From Natronoarchaeum philippinense (GTDB lineage: Archaea > Halobacteriota > Halobacteria > Halobacteriales > Natronoarchaeaceae): a DNA stretch of 56,088 nt. The translations under genes and the position numbers were made by a program. Numbering within the stretch: the first letter of the stretch is position 1; each line of letters opens with the position of its first letter. Positions 24,487-31,598 of the stretch are shown here, one piece after another. The notes beneath the pieces are model-generated. The model saw only the letters and a list, made by a program, of their open reading frames with translations, had not been told where the DNA came from and made no database searches. Location of the stretch: positions 1 through 56,088 of the forward strand of contig NZ_OBEJ01000008.1 of assembly GCF_900215575.1 (NCBI RefSeq), written 5' to 3'.

Positions 24487-24729
24487 ATGGCTCGTTCCGA
24501 GCAACCCCCCATCGATGTCGCCATCACGCGCCGCCTCCTCGACGGCGTCGCCAGCACCGGCGGGGTGGAGATTTCCGATCTCACGCCCCTGTACTTCGCC
24601 GTCGATCCGGACGCCCTCACCAGCCTGTTACAGGAGTCAGACGCCGACGTGCGGGTCGACTTCGAGTACGAGGGCCGAACGGTGACGATCACCGATGGTC
24701 ATCGAGTGACGATTGCCGACGACTTCTGA
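24487..24729 (+). CDS. HalOD1 output-domain protein
   Basis: This 80-residue protein consists of a single HalOD1 domain, an output module seen in haloarchaeal signalling proteins. Marks are an N-terminal helix (ITRRLLDGVASTGGVEISDLTPL), the conserved YFAVDPDALTSLLQES, and two beta strands VRVDFEYEGRTVTITDGHRVTI. It has no receiver or DNA-binding domain of its own, so it probably acts by protein interaction. TTTACG about 30 bases upstream could be its TATA element. It precedes ppc but is transcribed separately, with a promoter for ppc in between. Confidence 0.85.
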   Translation: MARSEQPPIDVAITRRLLDGVASTGGVEISDLTPLYFAVDPDALTSLLQESDADVRVDFEYEGRTVTITDGHRVTIADDF

Positions 24730-24882
24730 ACGGTGTTGCGAGCGTCGAGTCCGGTGCAAGCAGGCGCTGGGAGCGGACGCGCTGGCGACTGCAAGCGAAT
24801 CTTCCACGATCGACCGCTATATCCGGCGCTTTCGGTAATACGTTCCGGAGCGTTTTAGCCCGAGGGGTTACATGCGGGAGAT

Positions 24883-27573
24883 ATGCGATTACACGACAGG
24901 GACGTCAGACAGGACGTGCGCGAACTCGGCGCGTTGCTCGGCGACGTACTCGAAGACCAGACCTCACGGTCGGCCTTCGAGACGGTCGAGACGCTGCGCA
25001 CGTCGGCGATCGACTATCGGGACGACGAACTCGACTCCCGACAGCCGCTCCACGACGAACTCAACGGGCTCACGCCCGATCGGGAGAGCATCGTCGCCCG
25101 CGCGTTCACGACCTACTTCGAGCTGATCAACCTCGCCGAAGAGCGCGAGCGGGTTCGCTCGATTCGGACGGGTTCCCAAGAGGGCACGCTCGAAGACAGC
25201 CTCGAGACCGCGTCCGAGGAGCTGTCCGAGATGGACGCCGACGAGGCCCAGCAGGTCCTCGACGACGTGCTCATCGAGCCGACCTTTACCGCCCACCCGA
25301 CCGAGGCGCGGCGCAAGACGGTCAAGGCGAAACTGCGTTCGGTCGCCAACCACCTCGAAACGCTGGACGAGCGACGCCTCACCAGTAAGGAACAGGGTCA
25401 GGTCGAGCGCGACATCGACGCCGAGGTCACGAGCCTCTGGCAGACGCCCCAGGTTCGCAACCGCCGTCCCGAGCCCGAAGACGAGGCCCGGAACGTCCAG
25501 TGGTACCTCGAAAACACGCTGTTCGACATCGTCGGCGAGGTGTACGACGAACTCGAAGACGCGCTCGACGACGAGTTCGACGAGGACCTCGACGTTCCCA
25601 AGCTGTTCGAGTTCCGATCGTGGGCCGGCAGCGACCGCGACGGCAACCCCTTCGTGACGCCGGAGGTCACCGAGAACACGCTCGAACGCCAGCGCGAGGT
25701 CGTCCTCGATCGATATCGCGGCCAACTCAAGCGCCTCTCTGGTGTCCTGAGCCAAGACGGCCACCGGATCGAAGTCGGCGAGCGCTTCGAGAAGTCGATC
25801 GCGGCCGACATCGAGCGCCTGCCCGGCGTCGCCGAGGAGATCGAGGAGCGCTACCCCGACGAGCCCTACCGCCAGAAGCTCAAGCTGATGCGCGAGCGGC
25901 TTCGCCGCGTCGGCGACGTTCGTCCCGGCGGCTACGAGGACGCCGACGAGATGGCCGACGACCTCGACGTGCTCGCCGAGAGCCTGCGCGCCAACGGCGC
26001 CGACTCGGTCGCCGAAGCCCACGTCGATCCGCTGGCCCGCCAGCTCAACACGTTCGGGTTCAACCTCGCCAGCCTCGACCTGCGCGACCACCAGAAGATG
26101 CACACGGCGGCCGTCTCCGAGGCGCTCGACCGCGAGGGCATCGACTACGAGGCGATGGACGAAGACGAGCGCGTCGAGACCCTCACGGACGCCATCCTAC
26201 AGGACGAGCGCGTGATCGACCTCGGCGATCAGGAGGAGCTTTCGGACGACGCCGCGCGCGTCCTCGAACGGTTCGATCGACTGGCCGACTGGCAGGAGGA
26301 GTACGGCATCGAGGCGATCGACACGTACGCCGTCTCGATGACCGACGAACCCAGCCACGTCATGGAGGTGCTGTTCCTCGCGGATCAGGCCGATGTCGTC
26401 GAACTCCCCGGCCACTGCGGGCTCGACATCGTCCCGCTGCTGGAAACCGAGCGCGCGCTCTCGGGCGCCCGCCGGATCATGGGCACGCTCTACGAGAACG
26501 AGGCCTACGAGATGGCCTTGGAAGCTCGGAACAACACCCAGGAGATCATGCTGGGCTACTCCGACTCCAACAAGGAGAACGGCTTCCTCGCCGCCAACTG
26601 GTCGCTGTACAAGAATCAGCGGCGTCTCGCCGAGATCTGCGACGACTTCGACGTGACGATGCGGCTGTTCCACGGCCGCGGCGGCTCGATCTCGCGTGGC
26701 GGCGGCCCGATGAACGACGCCTTGCTCTCCTTGCCCAACTCAACGGTCACCGGGCAGGTCAAGTTCACCGAACAGGGCGAAGCCATCGCCGAGAAGTACG
26801 GCAACCAGCGCATCGCCGAGCGCAACGTCGAGCAGATGCTCAACGCCCAGCTCCGGGCGCGCAAGAACTCGATGGAACAGCCCACCGAGGACGTGCCCGA
26901 GGAGTGGTTCGACGTCATGGATCAGATGGCCGACGCCGCTCGCGAGGAGTACCGCGATCTGCTCGAAACCGAGGGGTTCGTTCAGTACTTCGAGGAGGCG
27001 ACGCCGATCACCGTCATCGAGAACCTCAACATGGGCTCGCGCCCGGCCTCCCGCTCTGGCGAGCGCAACGTCGAGGACCTGCGCGCGATCCCGTGGGTGT
27101 TCTCGTGGACCCAGTCCCGGTGTATCCTGCCGGGCTGGTACGCGCTTGCGACCGGTATCGAGGCCTACCTCGACGACGGCGGCGACGTCGAGACGCTCCA
27201 GTCGATGTACGAGGAGTGGCCGTTCTTCCAGACGAAACTCGACAACGCCGCGATGGCGCTCGGGCGCACCGACATGGAGATCGCCGCCGAGTACGCCGAC
27301 CTCGCCACCGAGGATCTGCGCGAGCAGTTCTTCCCCCGCGTCACCGACGAGTACGAGCGCGCCATCGACCACGTCGTCGAGATCACTGGTCGGGACCACG
27401 CGATCGACCGCGACTGGCTGCGCGAGAGCCTCGACCGGCGCAACCCCTACGTCGACCCGCTGAACCTGCTCCAGACGCACCTGCTTAGCCAGACCCACCG
27501 GACGGATCTGGAAGAGCAGACGCTGCGCCTGACGGTCAAGGGCATCGCGGCCGGCATGAAAAACACCGGATAA
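24883..27573 (+). CDS. ppc: Phosphoenolpyruvate carboxylase
   Basis: This 896-residue bacterial-type PEPC makes oxaloacetate from PEP and bicarbonate, refilling the TCA cycle. The catalytic His is in FTAHPTEARRKT, the PEP-binding arginines are near FRSWAGSDRDGNPFVT, and the Gly-rich loop is FHGRGGSISRGGGP. The QEIMLGYSDSNKENG motif and the C-terminal NTG ending, needed for activity, are intact. Length is close to bacterial enzymes and unlike the short archaeal PpcA type. TTTTAG at 24853-24858 lies about 27 bases before ATG 24883, suggesting a leaderless transcript. A near-complete shadow frame on the opposite strand is an artefact of codon bias. Confidence 0.96.
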   Translation: MRLHDRDVRQDVRELGALLGDVLEDQTSRSAFETVETLRTSAIDYRDDELDSRQPLHDELNGLTPDRESIVARAFTTYFELINLAEERERVRSIRTGSQEGTLEDSLETASEELSEMDADEAQQVLDDVLIEPTFTAHPTEARRKTVKAKLRSVANHLETLDERRLTSKEQGQVERDIDAEVTSLWQTPQVRNRRPEPEDEARNVQWYLENTLFDIVGEVYDELEDALDDEFDEDLDVPKLFEFRSWAGSDRDGNPFVTPEVTENTLERQREVVLDRYRGQLKRLSGVLSQDGHRIEVGERFEKSIAADIERLPGVAEEIEERYPDEPYRQKLKLMRERLRRVGDVRPGGYEDADEMADDLDVLAESLRANGADSVAEAHVDPLARQLNTFGFNLASLDLRDHQKMHTAAVSEALDREGIDYEAMDEDERVETLTDAILQDERVIDLGDQEELSDDAARVLERFDRLADWQEEYGIEAIDTYAVSMTDEPSHVMEVLFLADQADVVELPGHCGLDIVPLLETERALSGARRIMGTLYENEAYEMALEARNNTQEIMLGYSDSNKENGFLAANWSLYKNQRRLAEICDDFDVTMRLFHGRGGSISRGGGPMNDALLSLPNSTVTGQVKFTEQGEAIAEKYGNQRIAERNVEQMLNAQLRARKNSMEQPTEDVPEEWFDVMDQMADAAREEYRDLLETEGFVQYFEEATPITVIENLNMGSRPASRSGERNVEDLRAIPWVFSWTQSRCILPGWYALATGIEAYLDDGGDVETLQSMYEEWPFFQTKLDNAAMALGRTDMEIAAEYADLATEDLREQFFPRVTDEYERAIDHVVEITGRDHAIDRDWLRESLDRRNPYVDPLNLLQTHLLSQTHRTDLEEQTLRLTVKGIAAGMKNTG

Positions 27574-27655
27574 TTTCGCAGCCCACGTTTTTGCGTCAGG
27601 ACGCCGACGTGGCCGCGGCGTCCGACTGCGCGCTGCTGTTTGCCCGTCGATTCCG

Positions 27656-27784
27656 TTAGCGACCGTAGAACCAGCACGTGCACGTGAGGAACGCGACGAT
27701 CGTCCCGACGGCCGTGCCGATATTGGTGCCAAACGGGACCGGCAGCGCCTGTTGCACCGCCGCGGCAATCGCCGAGGAGATTAT
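27656..27784 (-). other. Open frame with membrane-like C-terminus and no clear start
   Basis: In this 244-base gap one minus-strand frame reads IISSAIAAAVQQALPVPFG and TNIGTAVGTIVAFLTCTCW before its stop, which looks like a membrane hairpin. No ATG or GTG precedes it in a sensible place, because the frame runs back into the vapB promoter. It may be the 3' remnant of a lost membrane gene or chance. It was not called as a gene. Confidence 0.25.
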
Positions 27785-27805
27785 GCACAGCGAGTGTGTA
27801 CGTTT

Positions 27806-27817
27806 ACGTGTACACGT
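27806..27817. promoter_or_regulatory. Palindromic operator-like site before vapB
   Basis: ACGTGTACACGT is a perfect 12-base palindrome ending directly before the vapB ATG. Further TACGT/GTGTACG half-sites occur at about 27795-27803. VapBC complexes usually repress their own promoter through such sites, so this is the probable autoregulation target. Confidence 0.55.
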
Positions 27818-28057
27818 ATGCCGACGAAAACGCTGACCATCACAGAGGAGGCGTACGAGCGGTTGAAGGCACACAAACGCGAGGATGAGAGCTTCACGGA
27901 TACCGTCCTCCGGTTGACCGAGGCCGAGCAGGACGTGATGCGGGGGTTCGGTCTGCTCGCTGACGACGACGGGTTCGCAGAAGCCGCCGGCCGTACTCGT
28001 GACGACCTCGCGGACGGCTTCGAAGAGCGACGCGAACGGCGTGAAGAGCGGTTATGA
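27818..28057 (+). CDS. vapB: VapB-type antitoxin
   Basis: This 79-residue protein has an N-terminal strand-helix module (TKTLTITEEAYERLKAHK) like the archaeal antitoxin VapB (DUF217-type) family, followed by SFTDTVLRLTE and a charged C-terminal tail (ADGFEERRERREERL) that would wrap around the toxin. It should bind DNA as a dimer and neutralise the following VapC. A palindrome abuts its start codon. The last four bases overlap vapC (ATGA), the typical coupling of toxin-antitoxin pairs. Confidence 0.88.
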   Translation: MPTKTLTITEEAYERLKAHKREDESFTDTVLRLTEAEQDVMRGFGLLADDDGFAEAAGRTRDDLADGFEERRERREERL

Positions 28058-28440
28058 GCATGATTGCACTGGATTCGTCGTTTCTGATCGATTACCTTCG
28101 CGGCGTCGACGCCGCTCGGGAATTTCTGGAAACGCAGTCGGAGCCGGTTTACTACGTCCCGACCGTCGTTCTGTTCGAACTGTACCGGGACGCCGCGTGG
28201 TCCGATACCGACTCCGTCGGGGCGGTTGCAGATGCCCTCGGATGGGCTGAGCCCCTTCCGCTCGATGCCGACGCGACGCGAGAGGCGGCCGAGATCCACG
28301 CCGAGTTGCTCGAAGCCGGCGCGCCGATCAATGCGGCCGACGCGATGATCGCCGGCGTCTGCCGGCACCACGGCGCGGCGCTGGTCACCCGCGACGGCGA
28401 CTTTGGCGCTGTTGACGAGCTCGAGACCATCACGTACTGA
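28054..28440 (+). CDS. vapC: VapC-type PIN-domain toxin ribonuclease
   Basis: This 128-residue PIN-domain protein carries the acidic active-site residues expected for a Mg-dependent ribonuclease: Asp in MIALDSSFLIDYL, Glu in TVVLFELYRDA, Asp in INAADAMIAG, and Asp in ALVTRDGDFGAV. Length is normal. It overlaps vapB by four bases. Targets of VapC enzymes are often tRNA anticodon loops or rRNA; the target here is unknown. A second ATG two codons in (28060) could also initiate. Confidence 0.9.
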   Translation: MSMIALDSSFLIDYLRGVDAAREFLETQSEPVYYVPTVVLFELYRDAAWSDTDSVGAVADALGWAEPLPLDADATREAAEIHAELLEAGAPINAADAMIAGVCRHHGAALVTRDGDFGAVDELETITY

Positions 28441-28529
28441 TAGGTTCTATTGAATTTCTGGGGAAGGAGCGACGTGACGCTTTCAGCGAGTAGTACAGGG
28501 CAAGTAGTTAACGGAGCAGCTATCGATAT

Positions 28530-29045
28530 TCATAGGACTTTCTTATAAAATATCATAGTAAATCGGTCGTCGTCAAACTCTACGTCTTGTCTTTTAATTT
28601 CACGGAAATCCTTCTTTTCGTAGAGCCCTTGAGCCGCTTTCTGTCTATGCGTCGTATCCAAGATCAATGTCTCAAAACCGTCGTCCCGTGCTCGATGTTC
28701 AAGTTCATCGTAAATTTTCTCACCAAAACCTTGTCCTTGGCTTTCGGAAGCAACACGCATTCGGGTTATCTCAGCTGTTTTCTCGGGTAAATCACCAAGG
28801 AACTGTGTGAAATATTCGCTCGGTGGTTTGTACGCCCCCATCGCGGCGATTTGCCCGTTGATTTCTCCAACCAGAAAGTCACCACCTCTATCGAGATAAG
28901 CTAATTCGATATCTTCAAGATCAGCATCTAATTTGTCGTCGCCTTCCACAAACGCATCTACGTCATCCATTGGCTCAACATGAAGTTGTAGTACGTGCTT
29001 GTGATCAGCGGAGCGATACTGCCGAATAGACAGCTCATTTTCCAT
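28530..29045 (-). CDS. GNAT family N-acetyltransferase, low GC, probably acquired
   Basis: This 171-residue GNAT protein has the acetyl-CoA motif A (ITRMRVASESQGQGFGEKIYDEL) with the QxxGxG/A loop, followed by GFETLILDTTHRQKAAQGLYEKKDF, a strongly conserved motif B region. The substrate is unknown. Base composition differs sharply: three 60-base lines I counted inside it have 40-48% GC, while a neighbouring vapC line has 77%. A TATA box (CTATAAAAAGG, 29093-29103) sits 50-58 bases upstream, so the mRNA should have a leader, and AAAGGGG just before the ATG may act as a Shine-Dalgarno site. This suggests horizontal acquisition, with vapBC, in a small island. Confidence 0.9.
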   Translation of the reverse strand: MENELSIRQYRSADHKHVLQLHVEPMDDVDAFVEGDDKLDADLEDIELAYLDRGGDFLVGEINGQIAAMGAYKPPSEYFTQFLGDLPEKTAEITRMRVASESQGQGFGEKIYDELEHRARDDGFETLILDTTHRQKAAQGLYEKKDFREIKRQDVEFDDDRFTMIFYKKVL

Positions 29046-29092
29046 ATCAGCCCCTTTGAGAGGAAGAATCTAAATCTTGGTGTGAGATACGC

Positions 29093-29103
29093 CCTTTTTA
29101 TAG
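29093..29103 (-). promoter_or_regulatory. TATA box of the GNAT gene
   Basis: The minus strand reads CTATAAAAAGG, a strong match to the archaeal TATA consensus. Transcription should begin near 29072, leaving a leader of about 27 bases. Confidence 0.6.
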
Positions 29104-29229
29104 CACCCCTCCGTTCAGTTCGCACCTCTATGTGTCGGCTGACTCAAAGCCATCGCACCAAACGAAAAGAACGGCAGCCCGGCCGCAGCGGCCGGCAGAT
29201 CGGCAGACAGCGACCCGTCGTCGGTTCAG

Positions 29230-29460
29230 TTACGTCGTCAGGTAGTAGCGCCCGTCGGCGTCGACGAGCCCCTTCGATTCGAGCGTCCCGAGCGTCTCGA
29301 ACAGGACGAGTTTCCCGACATCGAGGCGCTTCCGGAGGTCGTCGACGGTCGCGGCGCCGTCGGTCGCAAGCGCGAGGTAGACCAACTTCGCCGTCGGCGA
29401 CTCGATCGTCTCGGGGAGGGCGTCGGAGCGCGTCTCGCCGACCGATTTTGCGAGGCTCAT
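29230..29460 (-). CDS. Small winged-helix (MarR/TrmB-like) transcription regulator
   Basis: This 76-residue protein consists of a winged helix-turn-helix: ESPTAKLVYLALATDGAATVDDLRKRLDVGKLVLFETLGTLESKGLVDADGRYYLTT, with the recognition helix near VGKLVLFETLGTL and the wing at DGRYYL. Its start codon overlaps the stop of the zinc-finger gene upstream (ATGA at 29457-29460). The earlier in-frame GTG only adds three residues. No effector domain is present, so the partner zinc protein may supply sensing; that is inference. Confidence 0.82.
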   Translation of the reverse strand: MSLAKSVGETRSDALPETIESPTAKLVYLALATDGAATVDDLRKRLDVGKLVLFETLGTLESKGLVDADGRYYLTT

Positions 29461-29639
29461 CCGGACCACTCACCGCCCATGTCGCCGCTGACGTTCGAGC
29501 GCCACTGGTCGAAGCCCGACTCGCAGTCGGGACTGTCGTGGATGTGGTCGATGAAGCCGGCGCCGGGGTCGGTCAGTTCGCCGTCGCAAAACGGGCAGGT
29601 CGAGGGGTCGGTCCAGTTCGTGGGTTGCGTGCCGTTCAT
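29457..29639 (-). CDS. 60-residue zinc-finger protein (DUF7501-like)
   Basis: This 60-residue protein has CPFCDGEL (residues 15-22) followed by FIDHIHDSPDCESGF, giving Cys, Cys, His, His and Cys ligands for a probable zinc site. It resembles the haloarchaeal DUF7501-type microproteins I remember, with a Trp-rich N-terminal NWTDPSTCPFC. It is first in a two-gene unit with the winged-helix regulator. The upstream region on the minus strand has TATA-like elements at about 29668-29676 and 29686-29696, and a perfect 12-base palindrome beyond them. Confidence 0.78.
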   Translation of the reverse strand: MNGTQPTNWTDPSTCPFCDGELTDPGAGFIDHIHDSPDCESGFDQWRSNVSGDMGGEWSG

Positions 29640-29700
29640 GGCTACCTGAAGATTCGGCGATTTCCCATATAAGCCTATCCGGGATATATTTAAAATGATT

Positions 29701-29712
29701 CTAGGGCCCTAG
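29701..29712. promoter_or_regulatory. CTAGGGCCCTAG palindrome between divergent promoters
   Basis: This perfect 12-base palindrome lies between the zinc-finger/winged-helix pair (minus) and the YkgJ gene (plus). It is next to two AT-rich TATA-like elements. It could be the operator of the winged-helix regulator or another factor. Confidence 0.4.
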
Positions 29713-29826
29713 TACGGCATACTATGGCAATCAAACTGTTTGGCAACATGTGACGGTATCGCTGCGCGAACTCGCCCCGCGGACGCGAGCGCGTCCCTTT
29801 TTGCTCGCGGCCCGCTATGGACGGTC

Positions 29827-30357
29827 GTGTCATCTGACGCCGAGGCCGGCGCGGGCGAGTCCTCCCGCGTCGAGGTCTACCCTGGCCGGGAGATCGTCGT
29901 CGACTTCGACCCCGATCTGACCTTCGAGTGTGTCGAGGACTGCACGTGGTGCTGTCAGCACGGCGTGTTGCTCTACGAGGAGGACTTTTACGAACTCGCG
30001 GAACGCGCTCCGTTAGACGAGACGACGACGCAGTTCCGCGGGCAGGACTTCGTCCGCAAGGAAGAGAAAGACCGCGAGGAACACGTCGGCGAGGACGGGC
30101 AGGCGTGTTACTTCCTGCGCGACGACGGCCTCTGTTCGCTCCACGCTGAACACGACTGGAAGCCGGCGCGTTGTTCGGTGTTTCCCCTCGCCGTCTCGGT
30201 CGAGGACGGTGAGATGCACGTCGGCATCCGCGACTCGGCCCACGAGCACTGCGAGGGGTTGGACGTCAGCGAGCGCCGGGTAATCGACAACCTCGACGCC
30301 TTTCTGCCGGAACTGCTCTGGGAACTGGACGATCCCGCGAGCGAGCGCGAACTGTAG
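29827..30357 (+). CDS. YkgJ family cysteine-cluster protein (second copy)
   Basis: This 176-residue protein has the core cluster FECVEDCTWCCQHG (near 30-43) and the second cluster YFLRDDGLCSLHAEHDWKPARCSVFPLAV, the complete YkgJ signature, probably binding an Fe-S cluster or zinc. It is more compact than the copy at 6070-6972 and shares only the cysteine pattern. The frame is open to TTG 29740, but that leader part lacks haloarchaeal protein character. GTG 29827 follows a CCTTTTTG element by 26-30 bases, and I chose it. Function unknown. Confidence 0.85.
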   Translation: MSSDAEAGAGESSRVEVYPGREIVVDFDPDLTFECVEDCTWCCQHGVLLYEEDFYELAERAPLDETTTQFRGQDFVRKEEKDREEHVGEDGQACYFLRDDGLCSLHAEHDWKPARCSVFPLAVSVEDGEMHVGIRDSAHEHCEGLDVSERRVIDNLDAFLPELLWELDDPASEREL

Positions 30358-30500
30358 CCGAGGGGGATTCACTCACGTGCCGACGCATTCGAGCGGGACG
30401 CCGTCGCTTCGGTCACGATGCTCGCCGTCGTTTCGGCCGTCGGGACTTTTCAAGCGAGCACGACTGCGGTTTATGCACAGGTTCGTGGTCTGTCCCGACA

Positions 30501-30516
30501 GGGCGGGAGACCGCCC
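30501..30516 (+). promoter_or_regulatory. GC-rich GNRA-loop hairpin at the 5' end of the PRC-barrel mRNA
   Basis: GGGCGG (30501-30506), GAGA loop, CCGCCC (30511-30516) forms a six-base-pair stem closed by a GNRA-type tetraloop. It lies ten bases before ATG 30526. A TTTATG box at 30470-30475 predicts transcription from about 30499, so the hairpin would fill most of the leader. Confidence 0.5.
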
Positions 30517-30525
30517 GGAGTTCCT

Positions 30526-30771
30526 ATGGCACGAACACACATCACCGACGACGACGAGGGAAAGCAGGTCGTAAACGACCGCGGCGACCAGATCGGCATC
30601 GTCAAAGAGGTACGCGCCGGCACGGCCCACATCGACCCCGATCCGGGGCTGACGGACTCGCTGAAGTCCAAACTCGGCTGGGGCGACACCGACGAGGACA
30701 CGTACCCGCTTCAGGAGAACATGATCGAGGACGTTACCGACAGCGAGGTCCACGTCCGCAGCGACATGTAG
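30526..30771 (+). CDS. PRC-barrel domain protein
   Basis: This 81-residue protein is a single PRC-barrel: VVNDRGDQIGIVKEVRAGTAHIDPDP, then TYPLQENMIEDVTDSEVHVRSDM. Archaeal single-domain PRC proteins are proposed RNA- or protein-binding adaptors. The SLKSKLGWGDTDEDTYPL insertion with one Trp is typical of haloarchaeal copies. An upstream in-frame extension would break the family start MARTHITDDDEGK. It is convergent with the SDR gene, 25 bases apart. Confidence 0.88.
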   Translation: MARTHITDDDEGKQVVNDRGDQIGIVKEVRAGTAHIDPDPGLTDSLKSKLGWGDTDEDTYPLQENMIEDVTDSEVHVRSDM

Positions 30772-30796
30772 GCCTCGTCAACGGGCTTTTTTGGCG

Positions 30797-31489
30797 TCAA
30801 CGCGTCGCCGTTTTCCACTCGCGCAGTCCCACGACCGCTCCATCGATATCTTCGGCCGGCGCGTCAACGGCGGCCCAGCGGAACATCGGTGCGACCGCCG
30901 GGGGATCGCGCCCGTCGTCGCCCGAGAGGCCGGTCGATACCTGCCCCGGATCGACGCAGCCGACCGTCTGCTCTAGGTCCGCCGCGAACCCGCGTGCGAT
31001 CGCTTCCGCTGCGGCCTTCGACACCGCGTAGGAGCCGATCCCGGGCGTCCCGTCGCGTGCAACCCGCCCTGTCGGCACCAGCACTCGGGCCTCTGGAGCG
31101 AGGTGTGGCGCTGCTTCGCGCAGCGTCGCAAACACCCCGCGGGCGTTGGTCCGGAGATGATCGTCGTACGCCGCGTACGCCTCGTCGTCGATCGGCGTCT
31201 CGCCGGGAGTGCCGTGGTAGACGCCGGCGCAGGCGACGACGATATCGATCTCCCCGCCAACTCGCACGGCCGTTCCCAGCAGGCGCTCGACGTCGTACTC
31301 GTCGCGTACGTCCGCACGGACGCCCGTCACAGTTCCGCCCTCGGCCTCGATATCCTCGACGAGCGCGTCTACGTCGTCGGCCTCGCGCGCACAGCAGACG
31401 ACGTGTGCGCCCGCCGCCGCGAACTCCTCGGCCACCGCTCGCCCGATCCCCCGCGTCGCTCCTGTCACGACAGCCGTGGCGTCGTCCAT
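30797..31489 (-). CDS. Short-chain dehydrogenase/reductase
   Basis: This 230-residue classical SDR starts AVVTGATRGIGRAVAEEFA, the TGxxxGIG dinucleotide motif. It then has GVRADVRDEYDVERL, IVVACAGVYHG in place of the NNAG motif, and the active-site pair in GIGSYAVSKAAAEA (YxxxK). The preceding Ser is replaced in LVPTGRVARDGTPG, where a Thr or Gly sits, so catalysis may be modified. NADP(H) or NAD(H) is the cofactor; substrate unknown. It is divergent from crtD, whose promoter is in the 109-base gap. Confidence 0.88.
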   Translation of the reverse strand: MDDATAVVTGATRGIGRAVAEEFAAAGAHVVCCAREADDVDALVEDIEAEGGTVTGVRADVRDEYDVERLLGTAVRVGGEIDIVVACAGVYHGTPGETPIDDEAYAAYDDHLRTNARGVFATLREAAPHLAPEARVLVPTGRVARDGTPGIGSYAVSKAAAEAIARGFAADLEQTVGCVDPGQVSTGLSGDDGRDPPAVAPMFRWAAVDAPAEDIDGAVVGLREWKTATR

Positions 31490-31598
31490 ACCGTTCCTAT
31501 GGTGTGATGACTCGTAAATCCGAACCCTGTCGGTCGGTGAACCGCCTGCCCTGCCGGGACTACTTGCATTTAACTTTCGTCCGCCCTACCGTCCGTTC

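Noticed and set aside
24964-26103. 379-residue open frame antisense to ppc
   Set aside because: It is a shadow of the high-GC, GNC-biased ppc codons. The translated protein lacks any family look, whereas ppc has all its motifs.
28441-28529. Possible insertion-sequence end (TTCTATTGAA, also seen inverted at about 9873-9882)
   Set aside because: Ten shared bases in AT-rich spots can arise by chance, and no transposase, target duplication or longer inverted repeat was found.
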